Source: Roseofilum reptotaenium CS-1145 (GTDB taxonomy: Bacteria > Cyanobacteriota > Cyanobacteriia > Cyanobacteriales > Desertifilaceae). Taken from it: a stretch of 64,000 bases of DNA. Both the position numbers and the translations under genes were made by a program. Of this stretch, positions 51,301-59,916 are shown one piece after another (positions within the stretch are counted from its first letter, which is position 1; each line of letters starts with the position of its first letter). The notes below the pieces were generated by a model that searched no databases, was not told where the DNA came from, and saw only the letters and a list, made by a program, of their open reading frames with translations. The DNA is taken from assembly GCF_028330985.1 (NCBI RefSeq), contig NZ_JAQMUE010000064.1, positions 1 to 64,000 of the forward strand, in the 5' to 3' direction.

Positions 51301-53321
51301 TCGCAAATTGGTTCTATGAAATTCAATGGAAACCTTTAAATCGATCTGGCTCTCCAAACAATATGCAACCGAGTCATTGGTTGATTTTTGCCGATCGCAC
51401 AGGCATAGCTGAAAAATTCGCCCAAAAATTACAACAACAGGGCCATCAATACAGCTTAGTTTATCGGGGAAAGAGTTATCAAAAACCAGAAGCAGGAAAA
51501 TATCAGCTCAATCCTTCCATTCCTGAAGAATTTGATCAACTGTATCAAGAAATTCAAGACGGGAATCAACTGCCCTTGTCAAGGTTAATTCATTTGTGGA
51601 GTTTAGACGCTCCAGAATCTAAAGACTTAACCCTTGATGCTTTACAAGAAACCCAATTATGGGGATGTGGCAGCGTGATGCACCTGGTACAAACTTTGCT
51701 TAAAAACGCCAGCCTCTCCCCACTGTGGTTAGTAACTCGTGGCTCTCAGTCCGTATTATCTCAAGAGAAAAATATACCAGGATTAGCAGCCTCGACCCTG
51801 TGGGGATTAGGTCGAGCCATATCCCTAGAACATCCCCAATTATGGGGAGGATTAGTAGATCTAGACCCACAAGCTTCAGTAGAAGACGAAATAGAAATGC
51901 TGTGGCAATTATTAGGGAATGAGCAAGAAGAAGATAATTTAGCCTTACGGGGAGAACAGAGCTATGTCGCTCGTCTAGCAAACCAAGAACCTCCAGAATT
52001 TCCTCAATCCCTATCCTTATCATCAGATGGGAGTTACCTAATAACCGGAGGGTTAGGAGCTTTAGGACTACATACCGCAGAATGGTTGGTAGAAAAGGGA
52101 GCTAAAAATATTATCTTAACGGGTCGCCGCCCTCCTTCAGAAAAAGTCCAAGAATCCATACAGCAGTTAGAACAAGCAGGATGCCAAGTCAAGGTGTTAT
52201 TAGGAGATGTTTCTATTGAAGAACAGATCGCCCAAATTCTGGAGCAAATTCAGACCTCAATGCCAGGACTTAAAGGAATTATTCATACAGCAGGAGTGCT
52301 GGATGATGGAACCCTACAACAGATGAATTGGGAGCGTTTTTCTCAAGTCATGTCGCCCAAGGTTACAGGAACTTGGAACTTACATCAATTAACTCAAAAT
52401 CTGCCCTTAGATTTCTTTGTCTGTTTCTCCTCAATAGCTTCCTTAATCGGTTCCCCCGGTCAAGGAAATTATGCGGCGGCCAATGCATTTATGGATGCTT
52501 TCGCGGGTTATCGTCGGAGCATAGGATTATCAGGACTAGCGATTAATTGGGGAGCCTGGGCATCTGAGGGAATGGCGGCTCGTTTAGCAGTGGAACATCA
52601 AAATCGCATCCAGAGCAGTGGGGTAAGTGAGATTGCCCTCAAAGAAGGAATGTATGCCTTGGAGTTACTGTTAGGAAATCAAATTGCAGATCCCCCTCCA
52701 GTCCCCCTTAGAAAGGGGGAAGTTAGAGAATGCTGCGCTGTTCCTGGTCAGGTCGGCGTAATACCCGTAGAGTGGTCGGTATTGGCAGAGCATTGGAGTG
52801 GTCTGCAAAAAAGTTCGTTACTACGAGAATTATTAGAGCAGGAGGAATTGGCAGAACGAGATACACTGAAGCAGAAAGTCAAAGCCGAAATTTTAGCAAA
52901 ATTAGAGGCAGCATCACCAGAGGAACGTCAAGAAATTTTAATTGAACATATTCGAGGGCAAGTCGTTCAGGTGCTAGGTTTAAGTTCATCCCAGTTACCA
53001 GAAATGAATGTAGGGTTTATGGAAATGGGCATGGATTCTTTAATGGCAGTGGAATTAAAAAATCGACTGCAAAATCAACTGGGAACTCATTTACCTGAGA
53101 CCCTAGCGATGGAATATCCCACAATTGCCAAATTGTCCTTATATGTAGAGGAGTTAATGGAATGGAAGACAACCGAAAATGGTACATTCTCTGATAAACT
53201 GAGTCCAACTGATGAATCGGAAATAGAGGGCGATATATTGCCAGATATTGAAGATATTTCAGAAGAAGATTTTGAAGCCCTAGCCGCTCAACAACTCGAA
53301 AAACTAAAGAATATGCTCTAA
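48330..53321 (+). CDS. Type I PKS, KS-AT-KR-ACP
   Basis: The 1663-residue second module is read after AAGGAGG with a 1-base gap from PKS1, so it is translationally linked. A short N-terminal helix (about 1-22) may dock onto PKS1. KS 24-445 has D-T-A-C-S-S-S, E-A-H-G-T-G and N-L-G-H-L. AT 573-870 has G-H-S-V-G-E and H-A-F-H, which points to malonyl-CoA. KR (T-G-G-L-G-A-L-G near 1240) contains the L-D-D motif of B-type reductases, predicting a D-configured beta-hydroxyl. ACP M-D-S-L is near 1568. There is no DH, ER or MT. Two dispersed repeats are translated within it, one in the KS-AT linker and one in the KR-ACP linker. Confidence 0.92.
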   Translation: MSISKEVLQTLKEMRGKLEAVNKAKTEPIAIVGMACRFPGGATDPSKYWSLLHDGIDAITPVPGDRWDVSAYYDPDPEVLGKTYTKEGGFIEQVDQFDPLFFGISPREAASLDPQYRLLLEVTWEALENSGQTWTNLKNSQTSVFMGISTDDYSSVIFNEAKSYPTLGSNRSIGVGRISHLLGLQGSNIQVDTACSSSLVAAHLACQSLRSGESNLALVGGVNLILSPFSTIGRCQLRALAPDGRCKTFDASANGYGQGEGCGVLVLKRLSDAVSDGDLISAVIRGSAVNHDGPSSGMTVPNRMAQKKVIQQALSNAKLEPDQISYLEAHGTGTSLGDPIEIEALAEVYGKKRPVDDPLIVGSVKTNLGHLEAAAGVSSLMKVILALKHQEIPPHLHLKEPNPHVDWDRLPIKIPTSLMPWSDEGKPRIAGVSSFGMGGTNAHIVLEEAPREGNRHTSTALSDQTSTALSDQGNSEDQLERSLHILTLSGKTEKALEDLVSRYQKHLETNPDVAIAEVCYTANTGRQHFQHRLAVIASDPKELAEKLLGWKRGQEVVGLSCGQFDRGSASSKIAFLFTGQASQYVDMGKQLYESQPTFRQALDRCDQILQPYLDYPLLEVLYPKEEQKSSSSLLDQTAYTQPALFAVEYALFKLWESWGIKPNVVMGHSVGEYVAATVAGVFSLEEGLKLVAARGRLMQQLPPGGEMVAAIASESVVQEEIGDDASKVTIAAINGPESTVISGESGAIASICTKLEAQGIKTKPLQVSHAFHSPLMEPMLAEFAAVAQEVTYRQPKIKFVSNVTGQKAGNEVTKAEYWVNHIRQPVQFYQSIKTLHEQGNELFLEIGPKPILLGMGSRCLPDVGVWLPSLRPGVAEWQPMLSSLGQLYVKGITVNWSGFDQDYTRQKVALPTYPFQRECCWVEINKQKEPQTSGGITETSIVKLLSQGKTEAIAQQLERSVNLSPEQRKLLPELLEALAKQHQEQLAAAAIANWFYEIQWKPLNRSGSPNNMQPSHWLIFADRTGIAEKFAQKLQQQGHQYSLVYRGKSYQKPEAGKYQLNPSIPEEFDQLYQEIQDGNQLPLSRLIHLWSLDAPESKDLTLDALQETQLWGCGSVMHLVQTLLKNASLSPLWLVTRGSQSVLSQEKNIPGLAASTLWGLGRAISLEHPQLWGGLVDLDPQASVEDEIEMLWQLLGNEQEEDNLALRGEQSYVARLANQEPPEFPQSLSLSSDGSYLITGGLGALGLHTAEWLVEKGAKNIILTGRRPPSEKVQESIQQLEQAGCQVKVLLGDVSIEEQIAQILEQIQTSMPGLKGIIHTAGVLDDGTLQQMNWERFSQVMSPKVTGTWNLHQLTQNLPLDFFVCFSSIASLIGSPGQGNYAAANAFMDAFAGYRRSIGLSGLAINWGAWASEGMAARLAVEHQNRIQSSGVSEIALKEGMYALELLLGNQIADPPPVPLRKGEVRECCAVPGQVGVIPVEWSVLAEHWSGLQKSSLLRELLEQEELAERDTLKQKVKAEILAKLEAASPEERQEILIEHIRGQVVQVLGLSSSQLPEMNVGFMEMGMDSLMAVELKNRLQNQLGTHLPETLAMEYPTIAKLSLYVEELMEWKTTENGTFSDKLSPTDESEIEGDILPDIEDISEEDFEALAAQQLEKLKNML
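49697..49745 (+). repeat. Tandem 24-bp repeat from the CACTTCG palindrome inside PKS2
   Basis: The unit starting ACTTCGACTGCGCTCAG occurs twice with a 24-base period (49698-49721, 49722-49745). It is read in frame as T-S-T-A-L-S-D-Q twice, in the linker between KS and AT. The first base context completes the palindromic element also found in PKS1 and PKS3. Confidence 0.9.
52689..52721 (+). repeat. CCCCCTT palindromic repeat inside PKS2
   Basis: GATCCCCCTCCAG then TCCCCCTT-AGA-AAGGGGGA (52702-52720) has an 8-bp perfect stem. It is translated in frame as D-P-P-P-V-P-L-R-K-G-E in the KR-ACP linker. Similar GATCCCCCT elements occur near 37411. Confidence 0.8.
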
Positions 53322-53352
53322 AATTAACCCTATAAGTTAAGGCTAAAATTTT

Positions 53353-56300
53353 ATGGAACCGACTACCAAAAAAGAGGATCTCTCATTATCCAAACAGATG
53401 TTTTTAGCTTTAAAACAAGCTGAAGCTAAATTGGAGAGGATGGAGCGCTCAAAAAGTGAGGCGATCGCAATTATCGGTATCGGTTGTCGGTTTCCTGGAA
53501 ATGCCAACACACCAGAGCTATTCTGGGACTTGTTATCAAAGGGTCAAGACGCGGTTAGAGAGATTCCCTTAGAACGTTGGGATATAGAGTCTTACTATGA
53601 CCCCAACCCTGAGACTCCAGGGAAAATGTATATCCGGCACGCAGCATTAGTGGAGCAGGTCGATCAGTTCGATCCGCAATTTTTTGGTATCTCTGGCAAA
53701 GAAGCACACAGCCTTGACCCACAGCAACGTTTTATTTTAGAAGTAACTTGGGAAGCTCTAGAAAGAGCGGGTATTAATCCCCAGGACTTAGAAAACACTC
53801 AGACTGGAGTGTTTATGGGGATCGGTCAAAATGATTATGCGAACTTGGGGTTGAGCCAAGTTGAAAAGATTAGCCCTTACGATGCAACCGGAAATGGATT
53901 TTGTTTTGCAGCCGGTCGGTTATCTTACTTTTTAGGGTTGCAAGGCCCCTCCATGGCAATAGATACAGCGTGTTCATCCTCTTTGGTCGCTATCCATGAA
54001 GCTTGTCAGAGTCTGCGTCAGGGTGAGTCTAATCTAGCTTTAGCTGGAGGGGTTCAACTGATTCTCTCTCCTCAAGTGACCACTGCACTCTCAAAATTAA
54101 AGGCTCTATCACCCGATGGCAAGTGCAAAACGTTTGATGCTGCTGCTGATGGTTATGGTCGGGGAGAGGGATGTGGCATCATGGTGCTGAAGCGTTTGTC
54201 GGATGCACTCAAGGATGGGGACAATATCCAGGCAGTCATTCGGGGTTCAGCCGTTAATCATGATGGGCCGAGTAGCGGACTGACTGTACCGAATAAACTC
54301 GCTCAGGAAAAACTGATTCAGCAAGCTCTGAAAGCAGCTAAATTAGAACCGGATCGCGTGAGCTATGTGGAAGCACATGGTACAGGAACGTCCCTGGGAG
54401 ACCCGATGGAAGTGAGAGCATTAAGTAGCGTGTTTGGGCCGGGACGAGATCGCCAAAACCCATTGCACATTGCTTCAGTTAAAACCAATATCGGTCATCT
54501 AGAAGCTGCTGCTGGAATTGCTGGTGCGATCAAGGTCGTTTTGCAACTACAACATCAAAAAATTACCCCTAATCTGCATTTTACTAATCCTAGTCCCTAT
54601 ATTGATTGGGAGAATATACCTTTAAAAGTTCCAACTCAACTGACCCCTTGGCTCTCATCAGGGGAGAAAAGAGTAGCAGGCGTAAGTTCTTTTGCGATTA
54701 GTGGTACCAATGCTCATATTATTTTAGAAGAAGCACCCAAAGAAGACAGGCACACTTCGACTCCGCTCAGTGACCAAGGCAAGAGTGAAGATGACTTGAA
54801 AGGTTCGGTTCATCTCTTAACTCTCTCAGCTAAAACAGAACAAGCGTTAGAAGATGTAGTCAGTCGTTATCACAACTATTTAGAAAATCATCCAGAGTTA
54901 CCCCTAGCAGATATTTGTTATACAGCTAATGCAGGCAGAGCGCATTTTAATCATCGACTCGGTGTTATTGCTTCTGAGCCAAAGGAATTAACAGAAAAAC
55001 TGGTGGACTGGAAAACGAAGAAAGAAGTCGTAGGGGTATATTCTGGACAACTCGATGGAAGTAGCCAAAGTCCAAAAATAGCGTTCCTCTTCACAGGTCA
55101 AGGTTCCCAATATGTGAATATGGGAAGGAAACTGTATGAAACTCAGCCAAGTTTCCGTCAAGCTTTAGACCGATGCGACCAAATTTTACACGCCTATCTA
55201 GAAGTCCCTCTATTAGAAATTCTCTACCCTAAAGATGCACAAAACTCAACGGTATTAGACCAAACCGCTTATACTCAACCGGCTTTGTTTTCTATAGAAT
55301 ACGCCCTAGCCAAGTTATGGGAATCTTGGGGAATTAAACCCAATGCGCTCATGGGTCATAGTGTGGGCGAATATGTGGCAGCAACTGTAGCAGGAGTATT
55401 CAGTTTAGAAGAGGGTCTCAAATTAATTGCTATGCGGGGAAGGTTGATGCAACAGTTACCTCCGGGTGGTGAAATGGTGTCTTTGTTAGCATCAGAATCT
55501 CAAGTCAGAGAAGCTATAGGTGAGGATGTTTCCAAAGTAACAATTGCAGCTATAAATGGGCCGGAGAGTGTCGTAATTTCCGGGGAGAGTGGGGCGATCG
55601 CCACCCTTTGCAGTAAATTAGCCTCACAAGGTATTAAAACCAAGCCGTTACAAGTATCCCATGCTTTCCATTCCCCATTGATGGAGCCAATGTTAGCAGA
55701 GTTTGAAGCAGTCGCTCAGGAAGTCACCTATAGTCAGCCTCGGATACCCATCATCTCCAATGTCACCGGTCAAAAAGTAGGTTCAGACATGGCTACAGCT
55801 CAATATTGGGTCAATCATGTCCGACAACCCGTAAAATTTGCCCAGAGTATGAACACTCTAAAGGAGCAAGGGTATGAATTATTCCTAGAAATTGGTCCTA
55901 AACCCATATTACTGGGAATGGGTCGTCAATGTTTACCAGAAGATGTAGGAGTCTGGTTACCTTCTCTACGTCCTGGAGTGGATGAATGGCAACAGCTCCT
56001 CTCAAGTTTAGGACAGTTATATGTACGGGGGACTCAAGTAGACTGGTCAGGGTTTAACCCAGATTATCGCTACCAGAAAGTAATCTTGCCCACTTATCCA
56101 TTTCAGCGGGAAAGGTATTGGGTAGAAACCGGAAGTTCTCAAGCTATCTCTACACCTAAACTTCATCCTCTAATTAATCGGAAATTTCAATCTCCGTTAT
56201 CAAAAGATATCTTTTTTGAGTCCGAATTTAGCACCTATGCTCTACCCTTTTTAGCCGATCACCGAATCTATGAAAAAGTAGTTGTGCCTGGTGCCAACCA

Positions 56301-59300
56301 CATTTCCCTATTGTTAGGAAGTGCCTCTCTAACCTTTGCTGCAACTAGATGTCAACTGGAGGATATTCTGTTCCCCCAAGCCTTAGCGATTCCCGAAGAA
56401 GGAATCCGAACGGTTCAGGTCGCCTTAACTCCACAGGAGAGCGACTATTCATTTCAAGTGATTAGTTTAGATAGCTCTAAGGAGAGTAATTCTTGGGCTG
56501 TTCATGCTACCGGGAAAATCCATCCGACCCATATTGAGTCGCAGCAGTCTATAGAAACCATCGCCGAAATTCAAGCTCGTTGTCCTCAAAACATTGAAAG
56601 CACAGAAATTTACCAGAATCTATGGGATAGACAGGTTCAATTAAGGGAGCGTTTTAGATGGATCGATCGAGTCTGGTTAGGAGAAGGGGAAATCCTGTGC
56701 CAAATGAAAGTACCAGAGACGATCTTAGATGCAAAAGATTATCAAATACATCCCGCATTAATTGACTCCTGCTTTCAGTCAGTGGCTGCACTTAACCTCA
56801 GTCTTTCTGAGGATCAAACTGAAACGTTTGTTCCGTTCAATATCAAGAGATTTACGTTTTATCAGCGCCCTGAGAACGGTTCGCTTTGGTGTTATACCCG
56901 TGGATTGAAAGAAGGAGAATCAGAGGATAAACTGCTCAAAGCCGAAATACAATTATTTGACCAAACGGGGAAATTAGTAGCTGAAGTCAATGGTTTTGAG
57001 GGTAGGAAAGCAACACCGGAAACCTTACTCAAGAGTCTAGATTCCGATTTAAGTGATTGGTATTATGAAATTAGCTGGGAAGCTCAACCTTTAACCGAAA
57101 CTGCACAATCTAGTGAAAATGCTGGTCAATGGTTAGTCTTTGCATTGACCGATCAATTTACAGAGTCTATAGGGCAGTATTTACAAGCAAGAGGACAGAA
57201 CTATATCGGGATATCCCCAGGCTCAGATTATCAGCAGCTAGATGCTCAACATTATCAAATTAATCCCACTGTTGCCGAACACTTCCGCAAACTGCTGCAA
57301 GAGAATTCTGACATTAAAGGTATTTTGCACTTATGGGGTATCAATGAAACTGAGGATTTACAAATAGCTCAAGAACTCGGTTGTGCAACAGCTCTACATT
57401 TAGTGCAAGCTTTAACGGAAGCTGGACTCAGTCATGCCCTACCGATGTGGTTAGTGACTCAAGGGACTCAGAAGATATGGGACGAAGCAGAAGTAGTCCA
57501 ACCCCAACAAGGAAGTTTATGGGGACTAGGGCGTGTAATTCGTCTAGAACACCCAGAATTAAAATGTTGCCGAATAGATTTAGACCCCAAATCGAGTCTT
57601 TCTGAAATGCTCCCTAGTTTAGTCGATGAACTCTTGGCGAAGAGTAATGAAGACCAGATTGCAATTCGTCAGGGAATTCGTTATGTAGCTCGCTTAATCC
57701 GACAACAAAAACCGCAAATTAGCTCAGAAGAAAACTTAGGATTAGAACGTCAACCCCTAGAGTTGAAGTTGTCTGAATATGGACTGATAGATAACCTCAA
57801 CTGGCAGGTCATGCAGCGCCGTTCTCCACAAGCAAATGAAGTAGAGATTGAAGTCAAAGCCGCAGGTTTAAACTTCCGAGATGTACTCAATTCTTTGGGT
57901 TTACTGAAAGACTATTATGCTCAGGTATTGGGGATTACTGACGTAGCTCAACTTAACTTTGGCTTAGAATGTGTCGGTGTTATTGCCTCTGTGGGAGACA
58001 ATGTGTCTCAGTGGCAGGTGGGAGATGAAGTCATGGCGATCGTTCACAATGGCTTTAGTAGTTTTGTTACTACTCCTGCTGAGTTAGTTATGGCTAAACC
58101 GAAACATCTGAGCTTTACGGAAGCAGCCACCTTACCCTTAACTTTTGCTACAGCTTACTATGGATTACAATACTTAGCTAAAATTCAGCCCGGCGATCGC
58201 GTATTAATTCATGCTGCGGCAGGAGGGGTAGGGCAAGCGGCAGTTCAAATTGCACTCCAACTAGGAGCGGAAGTCTTTGCTACAGCGAGTCCTCCCAAGT
58301 GGGAGTTTCTCAAGTCTATGGGGGTCAAACACATCATGAATTCCCGGACTTTAGAGTTTGCCGATGAAATAATGAGTCTTACTGGGGGGAAAGGTGTAGA
58401 TATCGTCTTAAATAGTCTGAATGGGGACTTCATTGATCGGAGTTTTGCGGTTTTAGGGAACAAAGGACGATTTGTAGAAATTGGCAAAATCGGAATTTGG
58501 GACAAACAAAAGGTAATGGAGACGCGGCCAGATGCTGAATACTTGCCTTTTGATATTGGAGTGACGATCCAACAACAACCCGGTTTAATTGCGGAATTTT
58601 CAGAAGCATTAAACCAACAATGTTCATCAGGAACACTGAAGCCATTGTCTTATAAAGTATTCCCCAGTACACAAGTGCAAGCGGCTTTCCGATATATGCA
58701 ACAGGGTAAGCATATCGGGAAAGTGGTTGTTTCTCTGCCAGAAACTGGAGAAGACAAAACATCGATCAAACCAGACGCAAGTTATCTAATTACAGGAGGT
58801 TTAGGGGCTTTAGGTTTGGAAGTCGCCCAATGGATGGTATCCGAAGGAGCCAAGCATATCGTATTAACGGGGCGAAGAAGTCCGAATGAAACGGCACAAA
58901 ACGCGATCGAGCAGTTAGAAGCAGCAGGAGCATCGGTCAGTGTTTTATTAGGGGATATTTCTACTCAAGAGTCTGTAATGAACATCTTAGAAGAAATATC
59001 GACTTCGCTACCTCCGCTCAAAGGAGTGATTCATGCTGCTGGGGTGTTGGATGATGGGGTATTACAAAAGATGAGCTGGGAGAAATTTATGAACGTGATG
59101 GCTCCCAAGATGTCAGGAACCTGGTATTTACATGAACTGACTCAGAATTTACCTTTAGATTTCTTTGTGTGTTTCTCGTCAATGGCTTCGATGTTGGGCA
59201 ATTTTGGCCAAGGCAATTATGCTGCGGCGAATGGTTTTATGGATGCAATCGCTCACTATCGCCAAGGTCAGGGTTTACCCGGATTGAGTATTAACTGGGG

Positions 59301-59916
59301 AGCCTGGGCAACAGCAGGAATGGCGGCTCGTTTGGCCAGGGAACATCAAAATCGAATGCACAGTAGCGGAGTAGTGGCAATTAAACCGGAATTAGGAATG
59401 CAAGCATTGGGTTCATTGTTGTCAGGATCTCAAAGCCAAGTCGGGGTGTTTCCGGTGAATTGGCAGGAGTTTTTTAGACAGATGCCAGGATTGGCAAAAC
59501 TCCCATTTTTAGAAGCGTTTACCACAAAATCAGGAGAACCGGATCAGAACTCTCGGATTTTAGAACAGCTCGATCTTGCTTCCGATCGTGAACAAGAAAC
59601 AGTATTGACCGCTTATCTCCAAACCAAAATTGCTCATATTATGGGGATGACGGTTTCTCAAATAGAGTTACAAAAATCTCTAACTATGATGGGACTTGAT
59701 TCATTGATGGCTGTGGAATTGCGAAATCAGGTTCAAACTGAGCTTTTAGTCGATATTCCAGCGACCCGATTTATGGAAGGAATTACGATTGAGCTTCTAG
59801 CAACTGAGATTCAGCAACAACGGATTCAAACAGATAACCAGCCAAGGATTGAATCGAGTAAGGAAGAGCAACCGGATGAAAATAAAGAGAGTAATTGGAT
59901 AGAGGTGGAACTATGA
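53353..59916 (+). CDS. Type I PKS, KS-AT-DH-ER-KR-ACP (fully reducing)
   Basis: The 2187-residue third module starts 31 bases after PKS2. The N-terminal helix (about 5-33) looks like a docking coil. KS about 35-465 has D-T-A-C-S-S-S, A-H-G-T-G and N-I-G-H-L. AT about 576-870 has G-H-S-V-G-E and H-A-F-H (malonyl). DH (about 945-1235) has H-R-I-Y-E-K-V-V-V-P, with Glu in place of the motif Gly, and D-S-C-F-Q. ER (about 1490-1790) has the NADPH loop A-A-A-G-G-V-G. KR has T-G-G-L-G-A-L-G near 1814 and L-D-D. ACP L-D-S-L is near 2114. It would add two fully reduced carbons. Its stop overlaps the NRPS start by ATGA. Confidence 0.93.
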   Translation: MEPTTKKEDLSLSKQMFLALKQAEAKLERMERSKSEAIAIIGIGCRFPGNANTPELFWDLLSKGQDAVREIPLERWDIESYYDPNPETPGKMYIRHAALVEQVDQFDPQFFGISGKEAHSLDPQQRFILEVTWEALERAGINPQDLENTQTGVFMGIGQNDYANLGLSQVEKISPYDATGNGFCFAAGRLSYFLGLQGPSMAIDTACSSSLVAIHEACQSLRQGESNLALAGGVQLILSPQVTTALSKLKALSPDGKCKTFDAAADGYGRGEGCGIMVLKRLSDALKDGDNIQAVIRGSAVNHDGPSSGLTVPNKLAQEKLIQQALKAAKLEPDRVSYVEAHGTGTSLGDPMEVRALSSVFGPGRDRQNPLHIASVKTNIGHLEAAAGIAGAIKVVLQLQHQKITPNLHFTNPSPYIDWENIPLKVPTQLTPWLSSGEKRVAGVSSFAISGTNAHIILEEAPKEDRHTSTPLSDQGKSEDDLKGSVHLLTLSAKTEQALEDVVSRYHNYLENHPELPLADICYTANAGRAHFNHRLGVIASEPKELTEKLVDWKTKKEVVGVYSGQLDGSSQSPKIAFLFTGQGSQYVNMGRKLYETQPSFRQALDRCDQILHAYLEVPLLEILYPKDAQNSTVLDQTAYTQPALFSIEYALAKLWESWGIKPNALMGHSVGEYVAATVAGVFSLEEGLKLIAMRGRLMQQLPPGGEMVSLLASESQVREAIGEDVSKVTIAAINGPESVVISGESGAIATLCSKLASQGIKTKPLQVSHAFHSPLMEPMLAEFEAVAQEVTYSQPRIPIISNVTGQKVGSDMATAQYWVNHVRQPVKFAQSMNTLKEQGYELFLEIGPKPILLGMGRQCLPEDVGVWLPSLRPGVDEWQQLLSSLGQLYVRGTQVDWSGFNPDYRYQKVILPTYPFQRERYWVETGSSQAISTPKLHPLINRKFQSPLSKDIFFESEFSTYALPFLADHRIYEKVVVPGANHISLLLGSASLTFAATRCQLEDILFPQALAIPEEGIRTVQVALTPQESDYSFQVISLDSSKESNSWAVHATGKIHPTHIESQQSIETIAEIQARCPQNIESTEIYQNLWDRQVQLRERFRWIDRVWLGEGEILCQMKVPETILDAKDYQIHPALIDSCFQSVAALNLSLSEDQTETFVPFNIKRFTFYQRPENGSLWCYTRGLKEGESEDKLLKAEIQLFDQTGKLVAEVNGFEGRKATPETLLKSLDSDLSDWYYEISWEAQPLTETAQSSENAGQWLVFALTDQFTESIGQYLQARGQNYIGISPGSDYQQLDAQHYQINPTVAEHFRKLLQENSDIKGILHLWGINETEDLQIAQELGCATALHLVQALTEAGLSHALPMWLVTQGTQKIWDEAEVVQPQQGSLWGLGRVIRLEHPELKCCRIDLDPKSSLSEMLPSLVDELLAKSNEDQIAIRQGIRYVARLIRQQKPQISSEENLGLERQPLELKLSEYGLIDNLNWQVMQRRSPQANEVEIEVKAAGLNFRDVLNSLGLLKDYYAQVLGITDVAQLNFGLECVGVIASVGDNVSQWQVGDEVMAIVHNGFSSFVTTPAELVMAKPKHLSFTEAATLPLTFATAYYGLQYLAKIQPGDRVLIHAAAGGVGQAAVQIALQLGAEVFATASPPKWEFLKSMGVKHIMNSRTLEFADEIMSLTGGKGVDIVLNSLNGDFIDRSFAVLGNKGRFVEIGKIGIWDKQKVMETRPDAEYLPFDIGVTIQQQPGLIAEFSEALNQQCSSGTLKPLSYKVFPSTQVQAAFRYMQQGKHIGKVVVSLPETGEDKTSIKPDASYLITGGLGALGLEVAQWMVSEGAKHIVLTGRRSPNETAQNAIEQLEAAGASVSVLLGDISTQESVMNILEEISTSLPPLKGVIHAAGVLDDGVLQKMSWEKFMNVMAPKMSGTWYLHELTQNLPLDFFVCFSSMASMLGNFGQGNYAAANGFMDAIAHYRQGQGLPGLSINWGAWATAGMAARLAREHQNRMHSSGVVAIKPELGMQALGSLLSGSQSQVGVFPVNWQEFFRQMPGLAKLPFLEAFTTKSGEPDQNSRILEQLDLASDREQETVLTAYLQTKIAHIMGMTVSQIELQKSLTMMGLDSLMAVELRNQVQTELLVDIPATRFMEGITIELLATEIQQQRIQTDNQPRIESSKEEQPDENKESNWIEVEL
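54753..54775 (+). repeat. CACTTCG palindromic repeat inside PKS3
   Basis: A single copy starting CACTTCGACTCCGCTCAG is read in frame as T-S-T-P-L-S-D-Q in the KS-AT linker, the same site as the tandem copies in PKS2. It differs from them by one base in the core. Confidence 0.85.
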
